Positions 8,116 to 20,689 of a DNA stretch of 64,000 nt are shown here, in pieces. The notes beneath the pieces were generated by a model, which had not been told where the DNA came from, made no database searches, and worked only from the letters and a program-made list of their open reading frames with translations. The DNA is from Wenzhouxiangella limi (GTDB lineage Bacteria > Pseudomonadota > Gammaproteobacteria > Xanthomonadales > Wenzhouxiangellaceae), in assembly GCF_010499265.1 (NCBI RefSeq), contig NZ_JAAGSC010000039.1:171559-235558 (forward strand), written 5' to 3'. A program made the translations under genes and the position numbers. Numbering within the stretch: position 1 is the first letter of the stretch; each line of letters opens with the position of its first letter.

Positions 8116-9000
8116 GTGAGCGCTCGGGTGCTGCTTTCTGGCGTGGCGGTCGTCCTGCTGGCATTGACGGCGTGCGCCCCCATGACGCCGGCACCGGTTG
8201 AGCAACGCGACCCCGGGCCGAGCGCCGAGCCCGTGGCTGTACCGACGGTTTACCCGGTCAGACAGGGCGATACGCTGTATTCGATCGCGTTTCGCTACCG
8301 CCTGGACTGGCGCGAAGTCGCGCGCTGGAACCGGATCGAGGCGCCTTTCCTGATTCGACCCGGGCAGGAGCTGCGTCTGGTTGCGCCACCGCAGGCGCTG
8401 GCCAGCAGTGAAACGCCGTCGGTTCAGGGTTCAACCGAGCCGGCCTCCGAGCCTGTCCAGGCGCCGGCACCCGATCCGTTGCCGGCGCCACGGCCCGAGC
8501 CGGCCCCGGCCCCGGAGCCGGTCCCGGAGCCGGTCCCGGAGCCGGCCCCGGAGCCGCAACCCGAACCGGAAGACCGGCCGGCCAGTGCGCCGGCTGCGAC
8601 GCTGCCGGCCGACGGTACCCGGCGGGTGGCCGGTATTGACTGGCGCTGGCCCACGGCCGGCCCGGTGGCGCGCCCCTTCGACCCGGCCGCCACCCGGCGC
8701 GGGATCGGCATTGCCGGGCAGAGCGGTCAGCCGGTCGTGGCGGCGGCCGATGGTCGGGTGGTCTACAGCGGCACCGCCCTGATCGGCTACGGCGAGCTGA
8801 TCATCATCAAGCACTCCGATACCCTGCTTTCGGCCTACGCCCACAACCGGGTCCGCCTGGTCGACGAGGGCATCCGGGTTCGGGCCGGCCAGCCGATTGC
8901 CGAGATGGGCATCAGCGACCGCAACCAGGAACTGCTGCATTTTGAAGTGCGGCGCAACGGTCAGCCGGAAAATCCCCTGAATTTCCTGCCGAAGCGATGA
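8116..9000 (+). CDS. nlpD: NlpD-type lipoprotein (LysM plus degenerate M23/LytM domain)
   Basis: Envelope lipoprotein that activates an AmiC-type amidase during cell separation. The 294 aa product begins at GTG 8116. It has a lipoprotein signal with lipobox LTAC (Cys20), a LysM domain (about 47-95, VRQGDTLYSIAFRYRLDW), a long proline/glutamate-rich linker (about 100-165) and a LytM domain (about 172-294). The LytM domain lacks the zinc-binding histidines of active M23 peptidases (GIGIAGQSGQ and LLHFEVRRNG instead of full HxxxD and HxH sets), as in E. coli NlpD, so it is an activator, not a hydrolase. rpoS, the usual next gene, is absent; amiC follows 121 bp downstream. Confidence 0.93.
   Translation: MSARVLLSGVAVVLLALTACAPMTPAPVEQRDPGPSAEPVAVPTVYPVRQGDTLYSIAFRYRLDWREVARWNRIEAPFLIRPGQELRLVAPPQALASSETPSVQGSTEPASEPVQAPAPDPLPAPRPEPAPAPEPVPEPVPEPAPEPQPEPEDRPASAPAATLPADGTRRVAGIDWRWPTAGPVARPFDPAATRRGIGIAGQSGQPVVAAADGRVVYSGTALIGYGELIIIKHSDTLLSAYAHNRVRLVDEGIRVRAGQPIAEMGISDRNQELLHFEVRRNGQPENPLNFLPKR
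8511..8558 (+). repeat. 12-bp tandem repeat inside nlpD linker
   Basis: Four consecutive 12-bp units based on CCCGGAGCCGGT (8511, 8523, 8535, 8547; the last two diverge at the end) encode Pro-Glu-Pro-Val/Ala repeats in the linker between LysM and LytM domains. Unit number could vary by slippage without changing frame. Confidence 0.85.
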
Positions 9001-9060
9001 TGCGAGCAAGCCGATTTGCCAGATTTTTTCTGGGAAGCTGATGTATCTTTCCGTTTTGTA

Positions 9061-9089
9061 TTGAAAAAAGGCTCTCGATCAGGCATGAT
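9061..9089 (+). promoter_or_regulatory. candidate sigma70 promoter for amiC
   Basis: TTGAAA (9061-9066) and CATGAT (9084-9089) are 17 bp apart, in an AT-rich 121 bp gap between nlpD and amiC. The -10 ends 32 bp before the amiC ATG. This would let the amiC-mutL-hfq block be transcribed apart from surE-pcm-nlpD. Confidence 0.5.
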
Positions 9090-9121
9090 TCATACCTGAA
9101 GTTTCCATCAAGGGCGATTGG

Positions 9122-10444
9122 ATGGCGGTCCCGAGACCAAGTTTGATCCTGTTGCTTGGCCTGTTGCTGGGTGGATTTGCCGCGCCGGCATCGGCGGCCG
9201 AGGTGCACAACCTCAGGGTCTGGTCGAGTCCGGACAGCACCCGGGCGGTGCTGGACCTGGACGAAGCGGTGGATTACCGGATCTTCACCCTCGCTGATCC
9301 TGAGCGTCTGGTGGTTGATATCGACAACGTCCAGGCTGCCGGCGAGCTGCCTTTCGATCCGGACGACGGCGGCGTGATCGAGCGGGTCCGGCACGGCGTG
9401 CGCAACGGCACCGATCTGCGCGTGGTGTTTGATCTCAAGGGCAAGGCCGAGCCGCAGAGTTTCGTGCTGGATCCGGCGGGTCGCTACGGCCACCGTCTGG
9501 TCATCGACCTGAAGCCCGAGGGTGCCACCACGCCCACCGAACGCGTTCGTGAAGCGGCCCGCGCGGCGCGAAACGGCAAGCGCGACATGATCGTTGCCAT
9601 TGATGCCGGGCACGGCGGCGAGGATCCCGGTGCCATCGGCCCGGGTGGCACCTACGAAAAAAAGATCACCCTGCAAATCGCGCGCGAGCTGGAGCAGCAG
9701 ATCAACGACTCGCCGGGCATGCGCGCGGTGATGATCCGCACCGGCGATTACTTCGTGCCCTTGCGCGAGCGCTATGACCGCGCTCGCCAGGCCGACGCCG
9801 ACCTGCTGCTGTCGGTCCATGCCGATGCGTTCCGCGATTTTCGGGTCCGCGGCAGTTCGGTCTACGTGCTGTCGCGCAGCGGGGCGTCCAGCGAGGCGGC
9901 GCGGCTGCTGGCCCAGAGCGAGAACGAGGCCGATCTGATCGGCGGCGTCAAGCTCGATCGCGGTGACGACATGCTCTCATCGGTGCTGCTGGATCTGTCC
10001 CAGAGTGCGGCCCTGGAATACAGCAATGACGCCGCCGAGCAGATCCTGCAGCAGCTCGGCTCGGTCGGGCGGCGTCACCGCAGGAACGTCGAGCGGGCCA
10101 ACTTCGTGGTGCTGCGCTCGCCGGACGTGCCCAGCGTGTTGCTGGAAGTGGGTTTCATCAGCAATCCCGACGACGAGAAGAATCTCAATACGGCCGCCCA
10201 TCGCCAGCGCGTGGCCACCGCCATCGTTGGTGGCGTGCGCAACCATTTCTTGCGCACCGCTCCCCAGGGAACCTGGATCGCGGCCAACCGCAGCGGTCAA
10301 CAGCACGTGGTCCAGCGCGGCGACACTCTGGGCGTCATCGCGCAGCGCTACCAGGTCAGCATCTCCACGATCCGGGCGGCGAACAACATCAACGGTGACG
10401 TCATCCACCCCGGGGCCGTGCTGGTCATTCCCACCGGTTCTTGA
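9122..10444 (+). CDS. amiC: AmiC-type N-acetylmuramoyl-L-alanine amidase with AMIN and LysM domains
   Basis: Periplasmic zinc amidase that cleaves peptide stems from septal peptidoglycan. The 440 aa product has a signal peptide (about 1-25, ending ASAAE), an AMIN septal-targeting domain (about 26-135), an Amidase_3 catalytic domain (about 155-380) and a C-terminal LysM domain (about 392-438, VQRGDTLGVIAQRYQ). Zinc ligands are visible in DAGHGGEDPGA, TYEKKI and LLSVHADAF, with catalytic Glu in LLEVGFISN. An insert after YVLSRSGASSEAA resembles the autoinhibitory helix that NlpD/EnvC activators displace. In E. coli the gene upstream of mutL is amiB; domain content here fits AmiB/AmiC with LysM. 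Confidence 0.93.
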   Translation: MAVPRPSLILLLGLLLGGFAAPASAAEVHNLRVWSSPDSTRAVLDLDEAVDYRIFTLADPERLVVDIDNVQAAGELPFDPDDGGVIERVRHGVRNGTDLRVVFDLKGKAEPQSFVLDPAGRYGHRLVIDLKPEGATTPTERVREAARAARNGKRDMIVAIDAGHGGEDPGAIGPGGTYEKKITLQIARELEQQINDSPGMRAVMIRTGDYFVPLRERYDRARQADADLLLSVHADAFRDFRVRGSSVYVLSRSGASSEAARLLAQSENEADLIGGVKLDRGDDMLSSVLLDLSQSAALEYSNDAAEQILQQLGSVGRRHRRNVERANFVVLRSPDVPSVLLEVGFISNPDDEKNLNTAAHRQRVATAIVGGVRNHFLRTAPQGTWIAANRSGQQHVVQRGDTLGVIAQRYQVSISTIRAANNINGDVIHPGAVLVIPTGS

Positions 10445-10474
10445 TCAGCGCTTGAATCCCGTAAACTTGCGGGC

Positions 10475-12220
10475 ATGCCGATTTGCAAGCTGCCCCCCCA
10501 CCTCGTCAACCAGATCGCGGCCGGCGAGGTCGTTGAACGCCCCGCATCGGTGGTCAAGGAACTGCTGGAAAACAGCCTTGATGCCGGTGCCGGTCGTATC
10601 CGGATCGATGTCGACGAAGGCGGTATTCGCCGGATGCGGATCAGCGATGATGGCTGCGGCATCGCCGCCGAGCAACTGGCGCTGGCGCTGGACCCGCACG
10701 CAACCAGCAAGATTGCCTCGCTGTCGGATCTCGAAGCGGTGGCCACGCTGGGGTTTCGTGGCGAGGCGCTGGCTTCCATCGCCTCGGTCGCCCGACTGAC
10801 CCTGGCCTCGCGCACCCCCGAGGCTGCAGAAGGCAGCGAGGTTCGGGCCGAGAATGGGCAACTGTCGTCGCGCCAGCCGCGCGGCATGCCGCCGGGCACC
10901 ATCGTCGATGTGGAAGACCTGTTTTTCAACACGCCGGCGCGGCGCAAGTTCGTGCGCACCGAGCGCACGGAGTTCGGTCATATCGATGATCTGGTTCGAC
11001 GGCTGGCGCTGGCGCGTCCGGCGACAGCCTTCGAGCTGGTTCACAACGGCCGCGCGGTTCGCAGGCTGGTCGCCGCGACCGATGAGCGTTCGCGCCAGCG
11101 GCGCGTCGGTGATGTCTGCGGACAGGCATTCGTCGACCAGGCGCTCTACCTGGAAAACCGCCACGAGGGCCTGGCCCTGGAGGGCTATATCGCCCGGCCC
11201 AGTTTTTCCCGCAGTCAGGCTGATCTGCAGTTCTTCTTCGTCAACGGCCGGCTGGTTCGCGACCGCCTGATTGCGCACGCGGTTCGTCAGGCCTACCAGG
11301 ACGTGCTCTTTCACGGTCGTCACCCGGCGTTCGTCCTCCATCTGACCATCGATCCGGCGCGCGTGGACGTCAACGTGCACCCGCAAAAAACCGAGGTGCG
11401 GTTCCGTGATTCCCGACAGGTGCACGGTTTCCTGTTCTCCACGCTTCACCGCGCGCTGGCCGAGACCCGTCCGACGGCTGACCGGAGCGCGCCGGCGGCC
11501 GCGCCCGCCGTGTCCGGAGCGACCTTCCGGCCCGCGCAAGGCGGGCTTGGTCTGGGGGTTGCCGAATCCGTGGCGCGCTACGCCGGGCTGGCCGGCGCCA
11601 GCGCTCATGCAGGAACGCAGGACCCGGAAGCGGATACACCGCCGCTGGGCTTTGCCGTGGCCCAGATCCACGGCGTCTTCGTGCTGGCCGAAAATGCCGC
11701 AGGGCTGGTGATCGTCGACATGCATGCCGCGCATGAGCGAATCGTCTACGAGCGCCTCAAGCAATCCTGGTCCGAACAGCGGGTCAAGGCGCAGCACCTC
11801 CTGGTGCCCGAGCGGGTCATGGTCAGCGAACGCGAGGCGCTGGCCCTGGAAAAGCGCGTCGGCGAGCTGAATCGCCTCGGTTTCGAGCTCGAGCTGGCCG
11901 GACCGGATTCGGTGACGATCCGGGCGGTTCCGGCCCTGTTGGCCGGCAGCGACTGCATCCAGCTGGTCCGCGACGTGCTCGCCGACTTGGTCGAGATGGG
12001 CCGCAGCGAGCGGGTCGCCGAGTTGATCGACGATCTCCTCTCGACCATGGCCTGCCACGGTTCGGTGCGCGCCAACCGGCGCCTGAATCCCGACGAAATG
12101 AACGCCTTGCTGCGCGACATGGAAAGAACCGAACGCAGCGATCAATGCAATCATGGCCGGCCGACCTGGGTGCAGCTCGACATGAAGTCCCTGGACCAGC
12201 TGTTCCTGCGTGGCCAGTAA
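10475..12220 (+). CDS. mutL: DNA mismatch repair protein MutL
   Basis: Links MutS mismatch recognition to strand removal. The 581 aa protein has the GHKL ATPase N-terminus ([35 protein letters not shown]), a variable linker (about 330-385) and a C-terminal dimerisation domain. The C-terminus carries [12 protein letters not shown], matching the endonuclease motif DQHA(X)2E(X)4E with Met for Gln, plus [12 protein letters not shown] and CNHGRP, the other metal-site motifs. This is the nicking type of MutL, unlike the E. coli protein that depends on MutH. Its end overlaps the miaA start by 11 bp. Confidence 0.96.
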   Translation: MPICKLPPHLVNQIAAGEVVERPASVVKELLENSLDAGAGRIRIDVDEGGIRRMRISDDGCGIAAEQLALALDPHATSKIASLSDLEAVATLGFRGEALASIASVARLTLASRTPEAAEGSEVRAENGQLSSRQPRGMPPGTIVDVEDLFFNTPARRKFVRTERTEFGHIDDLVRRLALARPATAFELVHNGRAVRRLVAATDERSRQRRVGDVCGQAFVDQALYLENRHEGLALEGYIARPSFSRSQADLQFFFVNGRLVRDRLIAHAVRQAYQDVLFHGRHPAFVLHLTIDPARVDVNVHPQKTEVRFRDSRQVHGFLFSTLHRALAETRPTADRSAPAAAPAVSGATFRPAQGGLGLGVAESVARYAGLAGASAHAGTQDPEADTPPLGFAVAQIHGVFVLAENAAGLVIVDMHAAHERIVYERLKQSWSEQRVKAQHLLVPERVMVSEREALALEKRVGELNRLGFELELAGPDSVTIRAVPALLAGSDCIQLVRDVLADLVEMGRSERVAELIDDLLSTMACHGSVRANRRLNPDEMNALLRDMERTERSDQCNHGRPTWVQLDMKSLDQLFLRGQ

Positions 12221-13193
12221 CCCGGATCCAGAGGGCGGATTGCCGCCGGCCGTGATCCTCACCGGCCCGACCGCGGCCGGCAAGACGGCCGTGGCCCAGA
12301 TGCTTTACGACCGTTTTCCCGTTCACTTGATCAGCGTCGACTCGGCCCAGGTATATCGCGGCCTGGATATCGGCTCGGCCAAGCCGGATGCTGCGTTCCT
12401 GGAGCGGTATCCGCATGAGCTGATCGACCTGCGCTGTCCGGAGCAGAGCTACTCGGCGGCCGATTTCGCGGCCGACGCCGAAGCGGCCATGCGGCGCGCG
12501 GCCGCAACTGGCCGGATACCAGTGCTGGTGGGGGGAACCGTGCTTTACCTGCGCGCGCTGCTCTACGGTCTTGACCCTTTGCCGGCGGCCGATCCGGCGT
12601 TGCGCGAGCGCCTGCGCCGGCGCGCGGAGCGTGACGGATGGGTCAGTCTGCACGCTGAGCTGGCTCGGCTTGACCCGGCAACCGCGGCCCGGATCCGCCC
12701 GTCTGATCCGCAGCGCCTCCAGCGTGCCATGGAGGTGCTGGAACTGACCGGTCGGGGCCTGGCAGCGCACCATTCGGGCCCGCGCCGGCCGCGCTTTCGC
12801 ACGCTGCGCCTGGTGCTCACGCCGGCGGACCGGACCGAACTGCACCGGCGCATCGAACGGCGGTTCGCCGCAATGCTGGAGGCGGGGCTGGTTGACGAGG
12901 TCCGCGCCCTGCGCCGGCGCGCAGGCCTGCGCGCCGATCATCCCGCCATGCGCGCGGTGGGTTATCGCCAGGTCTGGCAATATCTGGACGGGGCGTTCGA
13001 TCGATCAGTCCTGATCGCTCGGGCCGGCGCGGCGACGCGCCAGCTGGCCAAGCGCCAGCTCACCGCGCTTCGAAAGTTTTCCGATGCGCTCTGGTATGAT
13101 CCGAACCGAATCGGGTCCTGTGCGGTCATAGACAGCCAGGTGCGCGATTTCATGCGGGCGTTGGCGGTGGGCCGGAATGTCAGATTCCCGTAA
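12210..13193 (+). CDS. miaA: tRNA dimethylallyltransferase
   Basis: Transfers a dimethylallyl group to A37 of tRNAs reading UNN codons. The 327 aa product starts at GTG 12210, inside the last codons of mutL, giving the P-loop GPTAAGKT at 19-26. Further signatures are [37 protein letters not shown] and [13 protein letters not shown] near the C-terminus. Length is normal. It is part of the conserved mutL-miaA-hfq order; hfq follows after 39 bp. Confidence 0.96.
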   Translation: MASNPDPEGGLPPAVILTGPTAAGKTAVAQMLYDRFPVHLISVDSAQVYRGLDIGSAKPDAAFLERYPHELIDLRCPEQSYSAADFAADAEAAMRRAAATGRIPVLVGGTVLYLRALLYGLDPLPAADPALRERLRRRAERDGWVSLHAELARLDPATAARIRPSDPQRLQRAMEVLELTGRGLAAHHSGPRRPRFRTLRLVLTPADRTELHRRIERRFAAMLEAGLVDEVRALRRRAGLRADHPAMRAVGYRQVWQYLDGAFDRSVLIARAGAATRQLAKRQLTALRKFSDALWYDPNRIGSCAVIDSQVRDFMRALAVGRNVRFP

Positions 13194-13232
13194 ACCCATA
13201 ACAATCAAAGACATATTCGGAAGGAGACAGGC

Positions 13233-13472
13233 ATGTCCAAGGGACAGTCACTACAGGATCCCTATCTCAACGCGCTGCGGCGCGAGCGTGTACCGGTCGC
13301 GATCTATCTGGTCAACGGCATCAAGCTGCAGGGTCAGATCGAATCATTCGATAACTTTGTGGTGCTGCTGAAGAATTCAGTCAGCCAGATGATCTACAAG
13401 CACGCCATTTCCACGGTGGTCCCGGCAAGAAACGTGCGCCTGGCGCCGGAAGAGGAGGAATCCGACTCCTGA
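13233..13472 (+). CDS. hfq: RNA chaperone Hfq
   Basis: Hexameric Sm-like protein that pairs small RNAs with mRNAs. The 79 aa product has Sm1 ([20 protein letters not shown]) and Sm2 ([12 protein letters not shown], with the KHA motif), and a short acidic tail ending EEEESDS instead of the long E. coli tail. A strong AAGGAGA precedes ATG 13233. The final codons contain the AGGAGG that probably serves hflX. Confidence 0.97.
   Translation: MSKGQSLQDPYLNALRRERVPVAIYLVNGIKLQGQIESFDNFVVLLKNSVSQMIYKHAISTVVPARNVRLAPEEEESDS
13453..13471 (+). promoter_or_regulatory. Shine-Dalgarno and CTG start of hflX overlapping the hfq stop
   Basis: AGGAGG (13453-13458) lies 10 bp before CTG 13469-13471. The CTG overlaps the hfq TGA (13470-13472) as CTGA, mimicking the usual ATGA coupling. 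The hflX frame is open from 13355 but contains no ATG, GTG or TTG before GTG 13598, and conserved HflX residues are encoded between 13469 and 13598. A near-cognate start is the simplest reading. Confidence 0.6.
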
Positions 13473-14776
13473 TCCCGACCGACCCGTACCCGTCCCGGTC
13501 TGAAGGCGGCCGGACGCTGCTGCTGCATCCGCTGATATCGGCCTCCGACGACGCCGATTCCCGCGAGGAATTCCGCCGTCTGGCCGAGGCGGCCGGCGTG
13601 AGCGTGATCGCCGAGGTTCAGGCGCCGCGTGATCGCCCCGATCCGAAGTTCCTGGTCGGCTCCGGCAAGGTCGAAGAGGTTGTCGGGCTGGTCGAAGACA
13701 ACGACATCGGCCTGGTGCTGGTCAACGGTCGGCTCAGCCCGATTCAGGAGCGCAACCTGGCGCGTGCGCTGCGCTGCAACGTCCTCGACCGCACGACCCT
13801 GATCCTGGATATTTTTGCCCAGCGGGCCCGCTCGCACGAAGGCAAGCTGCAGGTCGAGCTGGCCCAGCTCAAGCACCTCTCCACCCGGCTGGTTCGGGGC
13901 TGGACGCATCTGGAGCGCCAGCGCGGCGGGATCGGCTTGCGCGGGCCCGGGGAGACCCAGCTCGAAACCGACCGCCGCCTGCTGGCCGATCGCATCCGCC
14001 AGCTCACGGCCCGGCTGGGGCGCGTCGAGCAGCGGCGCGCACAAGGCCGCCGGGCGCGCCGCCGCAGCGACATCCCGCTGGTCGCGCTGGTTGGCTATAC
14101 CAACGCCGGCAAATCGACCCTGTTCAATCGCCTGACCGAATCCGCGGTAATGACGCGCGACCAGCTGTTTGCGACCCTCGACCCCACCGTTCGGCGGATC
14201 GAGGCGCTGCCGGGCTCGCCGGTGCTGCTGAGTGATACCGTGGGCTTTATCCGCGATCTGCCGCATGAGCTGATTGCCGCCTTCCGCGCGACCCTCGAGG
14301 AGACCCTGGGCGCCAGCCTGGTCGTTCACGTCATCGACGCCTCGGACCCCGATCGGGGCCGCCATCAGGCCGTGGTTCAGGAGGTGCTGGAAGAAATCGG
14401 CGCCGGTGAGTTGCCGATGCTCAAGGTCTACAACAAGGTGGATCGCACGGCGCAGTCTGCCGGCGTGGAGCGCAACGTGGCCGGCCAGGTCGAGGCGGTG
14501 TGGCTGTCGGCGATGACGGGCGAGGGGCTGGATGCACTGGGCAGCGCCATCGTCGAGCGACTGGGAGAGGGCCGTATCCGGCGGGAAATTCACCTCCCGC
14601 CCCAGGGCCAGCGGTTACGCTCTCGTCTGTTCGATCTCGGCGGCGTTTGTTCGGAGCAGGTCGAAGACGACGGCAGTATGCGCCTGCAGGTCGACCTGGC
14701 GCGCCGGGATGCCCGAATTCTGTCGCGTCTTGACGGCGTCGATGGCAAACTGGCAGAAGATCTACTGTTAGACTAG
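13469..14776 (+). CDS. hflX: ribosome-associated GTPase HflX
   Basis: GTPase that splits stalled ribosomes under stress. From CTG 13469 it has 435 aa (E. coli 426). The N-terminal domain includes [20 protein letters not shown] and [14 protein letters not shown], followed by [21 protein letters not shown], the glycine-rich [17 protein letters not shown] and the G domain ([23 protein letters not shown]). If translation began at the first canonical codon, GTG 13598, the product would have 392 aa and lose the first strands of the N-terminal domain. A sequencing error is the alternative. Gene identity is certain; the start is the open point. Confidence 0.9.
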   Translation: MIPTDPYPSRSEGGRTLLLHPLISASDDADSREEFRRLAEAAGVSVIAEVQAPRDRPDPKFLVGSGKVEEVVGLVEDNDIGLVLVNGRLSPIQERNLARALRCNVLDRTTLILDIFAQRARSHEGKLQVELAQLKHLSTRLVRGWTHLERQRGGIGLRGPGETQLETDRRLLADRIRQLTARLGRVEQRRAQGRRARRRSDIPLVALVGYTNAGKSTLFNRLTESAVMTRDQLFATLDPTVRRIEALPGSPVLLSDTVGFIRDLPHELIAAFRATLEETLGASLVVHVIDASDPDRGRHQAVVQEVLEEIGAGELPMLKVYNKVDRTAQSAGVERNVAGQVEAVWLSAMTGEGLDALGSAIVERLGEGRIRREIHLPPQGQRLRSRLFDLGGVCSEQVEDDGSMRLQVDLARRDARILSRLDGVDGKLAEDLLLD

Positions 14777-14850
14777 CGGGCTGTTTGGTTGAGAAGTCCA
14801 GCCTCGCTGAATCCCTTTTTCCCCTTGAAGTAAAGGACACGGAGAACTCA

Positions 14851-16005
14851 ATGCCCTGGAATGAACCCGGACGCGGAAGCGGCGGCGACGATCGCGACCC
14901 CTGGAAAGGGGGGAATGGCCAGCAGCCGCCGGATCTGGACGAGGTGTTTGCCAACGTCCAGCGTCGCCTGAAAAAAATCATGGGCAGCGGTGGCGACGGC
15001 GGTGGCCGCAAGAGCGGCAGCAGCGGTGGTCCCTCCATGGGCGGCATCGGTCTGCTCGTCGGCCTGCTGATCGTGATCTGGGTGGCGTGGAATTCCATCC
15101 ACATCATCGACGAGTCCGAGCGCGGGGTCGTGCTGCGCTTCGGCGAATATGTCCGCACGATGCCGCCGGGCCTGAATTTCACCCTGCCCAGCCCGATCGA
15201 GAAGGTGCAGACGGTCAACGTCACCAGCGTTCGTTCGCTGGAAAGCGCCAGCCGCATGCTCACCGGGGACGAGAACCTGATTGATCTGGCCTTTGCGGTT
15301 CAGTATCGGGTGGTTGATCCGGAGGCGTTCCTGTTCAACGTCCAGGTGCCGGAAGAATCCCTGGGGCACGCCGCCGACAGCGCCATGCGCGAGATCGTCG
15401 GCACCAACAACATGGATTTCATTCTCGAAATCGGTCGCGGGCAGATCGCGCTGGATACCCAGGCGTTGCTGATCGAGGTGCTGGAGCGCTATGGCTCGGG
15501 CCTGGAGATCACCTCGTTCAACCTGCAGGAAGTGCGGCCACCGACCCAGGTCCGCCAGGCGTTCGACGACGTCGTGCGGGCCCGCGAGGACCAGATCCGC
15601 TTCGCCAACGAAGCCCAGGCCTACGCCAACCAGGAAATTCCCGAGGCGCGCGGTCGCGCCGCACGGGTGCTGGAAGAAGCCGAGGCCTATCGCGAATCCA
15701 TCGTCGCCAAGGCCACGGGTGAATCCGATCGCTTCACCTCGGTGCTCGACCAGTACGCCTTGGCGCCGGAAGTCACGCGCGAGCGCCTGTATCTCGAAAC
15801 ACTGGAGAAAGTGTATGGCCGGTCGGCAAAGATCCTGATGGACGTCGATTCTTCCAACAATATGTTTTATCTGCCGCTGGATACGCTGGGCGGCGGTCGG
15901 GCGCGCTCGGCGCCGCCACCGCCGGCGCCGCTGATGTCGCCATCAGAGCAGCAGCGGGTCAGCCAGACCGATCCGCGCGCACGCACCGGCCGGGGAGTAC
16001 GCTGA
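14851..16005 (+). CDS. hflK: FtsH protease modulator HflK
   Basis: SPFH/band-7 protein that, with HflC, forms a large cage around the FtsH protease in the inner membrane. The 384 aa product starts MPWNEPGRGSGGDD at ATG 14851 after GGAG; the frame is open 66 bp upstream but the extension has no conservation pattern. It has a glycine-rich cytoplasmic N-terminus, one transmembrane helix (about 66-85), the SPFH domain and a long alanine/glutamate-rich helix (EARGRAARVLEEAEAYRES). hflC follows after 1 bp. Confidence 0.95.
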   Translation: MPWNEPGRGSGGDDRDPWKGGNGQQPPDLDEVFANVQRRLKKIMGSGGDGGGRKSGSSGGPSMGGIGLLVGLLIVIWVAWNSIHIIDESERGVVLRFGEYVRTMPPGLNFTLPSPIEKVQTVNVTSVRSLESASRMLTGDENLIDLAFAVQYRVVDPEAFLFNVQVPEESLGHAADSAMREIVGTNNMDFILEIGRGQIALDTQALLIEVLERYGSGLEITSFNLQEVRPPTQVRQAFDDVVRAREDQIRFANEAQAYANQEIPEARGRAARVLEEAEAYRESIVAKATGESDRFTSVLDQYALAPEVTRERLYLETLEKVYGRSAKILMDVDSSNNMFYLPLDTLGGGRARSAPPPPAPLMSPSEQQRVSQTDPRARTGRGVR

Positions 16006-16006
16006 T

Positions 16007-19563
<3,557 letters not shown>

Positions 19564-19609
19564 TGGCGTTCGGGGCCGCAGCGGCGAGTCGGCCGACGGA
19601 GTCCGGACG

Positions 19610-20689
19610 GTGAGCGCGACACAGGTCATTCACAACTTTTCCGCCGGTCCGGCGGCCTTGCCGCAACCGGTGCGCGAACGGCTGGCCGAGGCCCTGGCCC
19701 CGCGTCCGGACGGTCAGCCCTCGGTGGCCGAAATCAGCCATCGCGGCAAGCGCTTTCTGGCCATCGCCGAAGAGCTGGAAGCCAGACTGCGGGGTCTGAT
19801 GGGCGTCGGCGACGACCACGCCGTCGTGCTGCTGCAGGGCGGGGCCAACCTGCAGTTTGCCTGGCTGCCGATGAACCTGGCCCGGGACCGCACGCCGGCC
19901 TATCTGATCAGCGGCTACTGGGGCCAGAAAGCGCTGGCCGAGGCGCGCAGGCTGGGCCCGGCCGAGGTGGTCGGCAGCAGCGCCGACGAGGGGTTCCTGG
20001 ATCTGCCGGAGATGGGGCATCTGCCGAGCGAGTGCGCCTACCTGCACTACACCGGCAACGAGACCATCCACGGCCTGCAGTTCGCCTCGCCACCGGCGGT
20101 GGCGGTGCCGGTGGCCGCGGACCTGTCCTCGGAGTTCCTGTCGCGCCCGTATCCCTATGCCGATCTCGGCCTGGCCTACGCCGGCGCGCAGAAGAATCTG
20201 GGCATTGCCGGGCTGACGGTGGTCCTGATCCGGCGCGACCTGCTGGACCGCATTCCCGACGATCTGCCGCGGTTTCTGGACTACCGGACCTGGGTTCAGA
20301 GCGATTCGATGTACAACACGCCGGCCACGCTGGCCTGGTACGTCGCCCTGGAAACCCTGCGCTGGATCGAAGAAGAGGGCGGTCTTGCCGGCATGGCCGC
20401 CCGCAACCAGGCCAAGGCCGAGGCGCTGTACGCGGCCATCGACGCCAGCGATTTCTACACCAACCCGGTCGCAGCGCACGCCCGGTCGCTGATGAACATC
20501 CCGTTCTGGACCGCCGACGAGGCGCTGGTGGCGGCCTTCGTTGGCGAGGCCGAGCAGGCCGGCCTGCCGGGGCTGAAAGGCCATCGGGCGCTCGGAGGAC
20601 TGCGCGCCAGCCTGTACAATGCGCTGGATATGGACGCAGTTCTTGCCCTGGTCGACTTCATGCGGGATTTCGAGCAACGCCGTGGCTGA
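19610..20689 (+). CDS. serC: phosphoserine aminotransferase
   Basis: PLP-dependent enzyme of serine (and often pyridoxal phosphate) synthesis, converting 3-phosphohydroxypyruvate to phosphoserine. From GTG 19610 it has 359 aa, matching the family. Signatures are NFSAGPAALPQPV at the N-terminus, EISHRGKRF, LLQGGANLQFAWLPMNL, and the PLP-lysine region YAGAQKNLGIAGLTVV. Upstream in-frame sequence overlaps serS in another frame and is ignored. It opens the serC-pheA-hisC-aroA-cmk operon; its end overlaps pheA by 8 bp. Confidence 0.95.
   Translation: MSATQVIHNFSAGPAALPQPVRERLAEALAPRPDGQPSVAEISHRGKRFLAIAEELEARLRGLMGVGDDHAVVLLQGGANLQFAWLPMNLARDRTPAYLISGYWGQKALAEARRLGPAEVVGSSADEGFLDLPEMGHLPSECAYLHYTGNETIHGLQFASPPAVAVPVAADLSSEFLSRPYPYADLGLAYAGAQKNLGIAGLTVVLIRRDLLDRIPDDLPRFLDYRTWVQSDSMYNTPATLAWYVALETLRWIEEEGGLAGMAARNQAKAEALYAAIDASDFYTNPVAAHARSLMNIPFWTADEALVAAFVGEAEQAGLPGLKGHRALGGLRASLYNALDMDAVLALVDFMRDFEQRRG

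Noticed and set aside
10445-12283. 612-codon minus-strand open frame opposite mutL
   Set aside because: It is the complementary-strand shadow of mutL in a GC-rich genome; the encoded sequence has no recognisable domain while mutL is complete.
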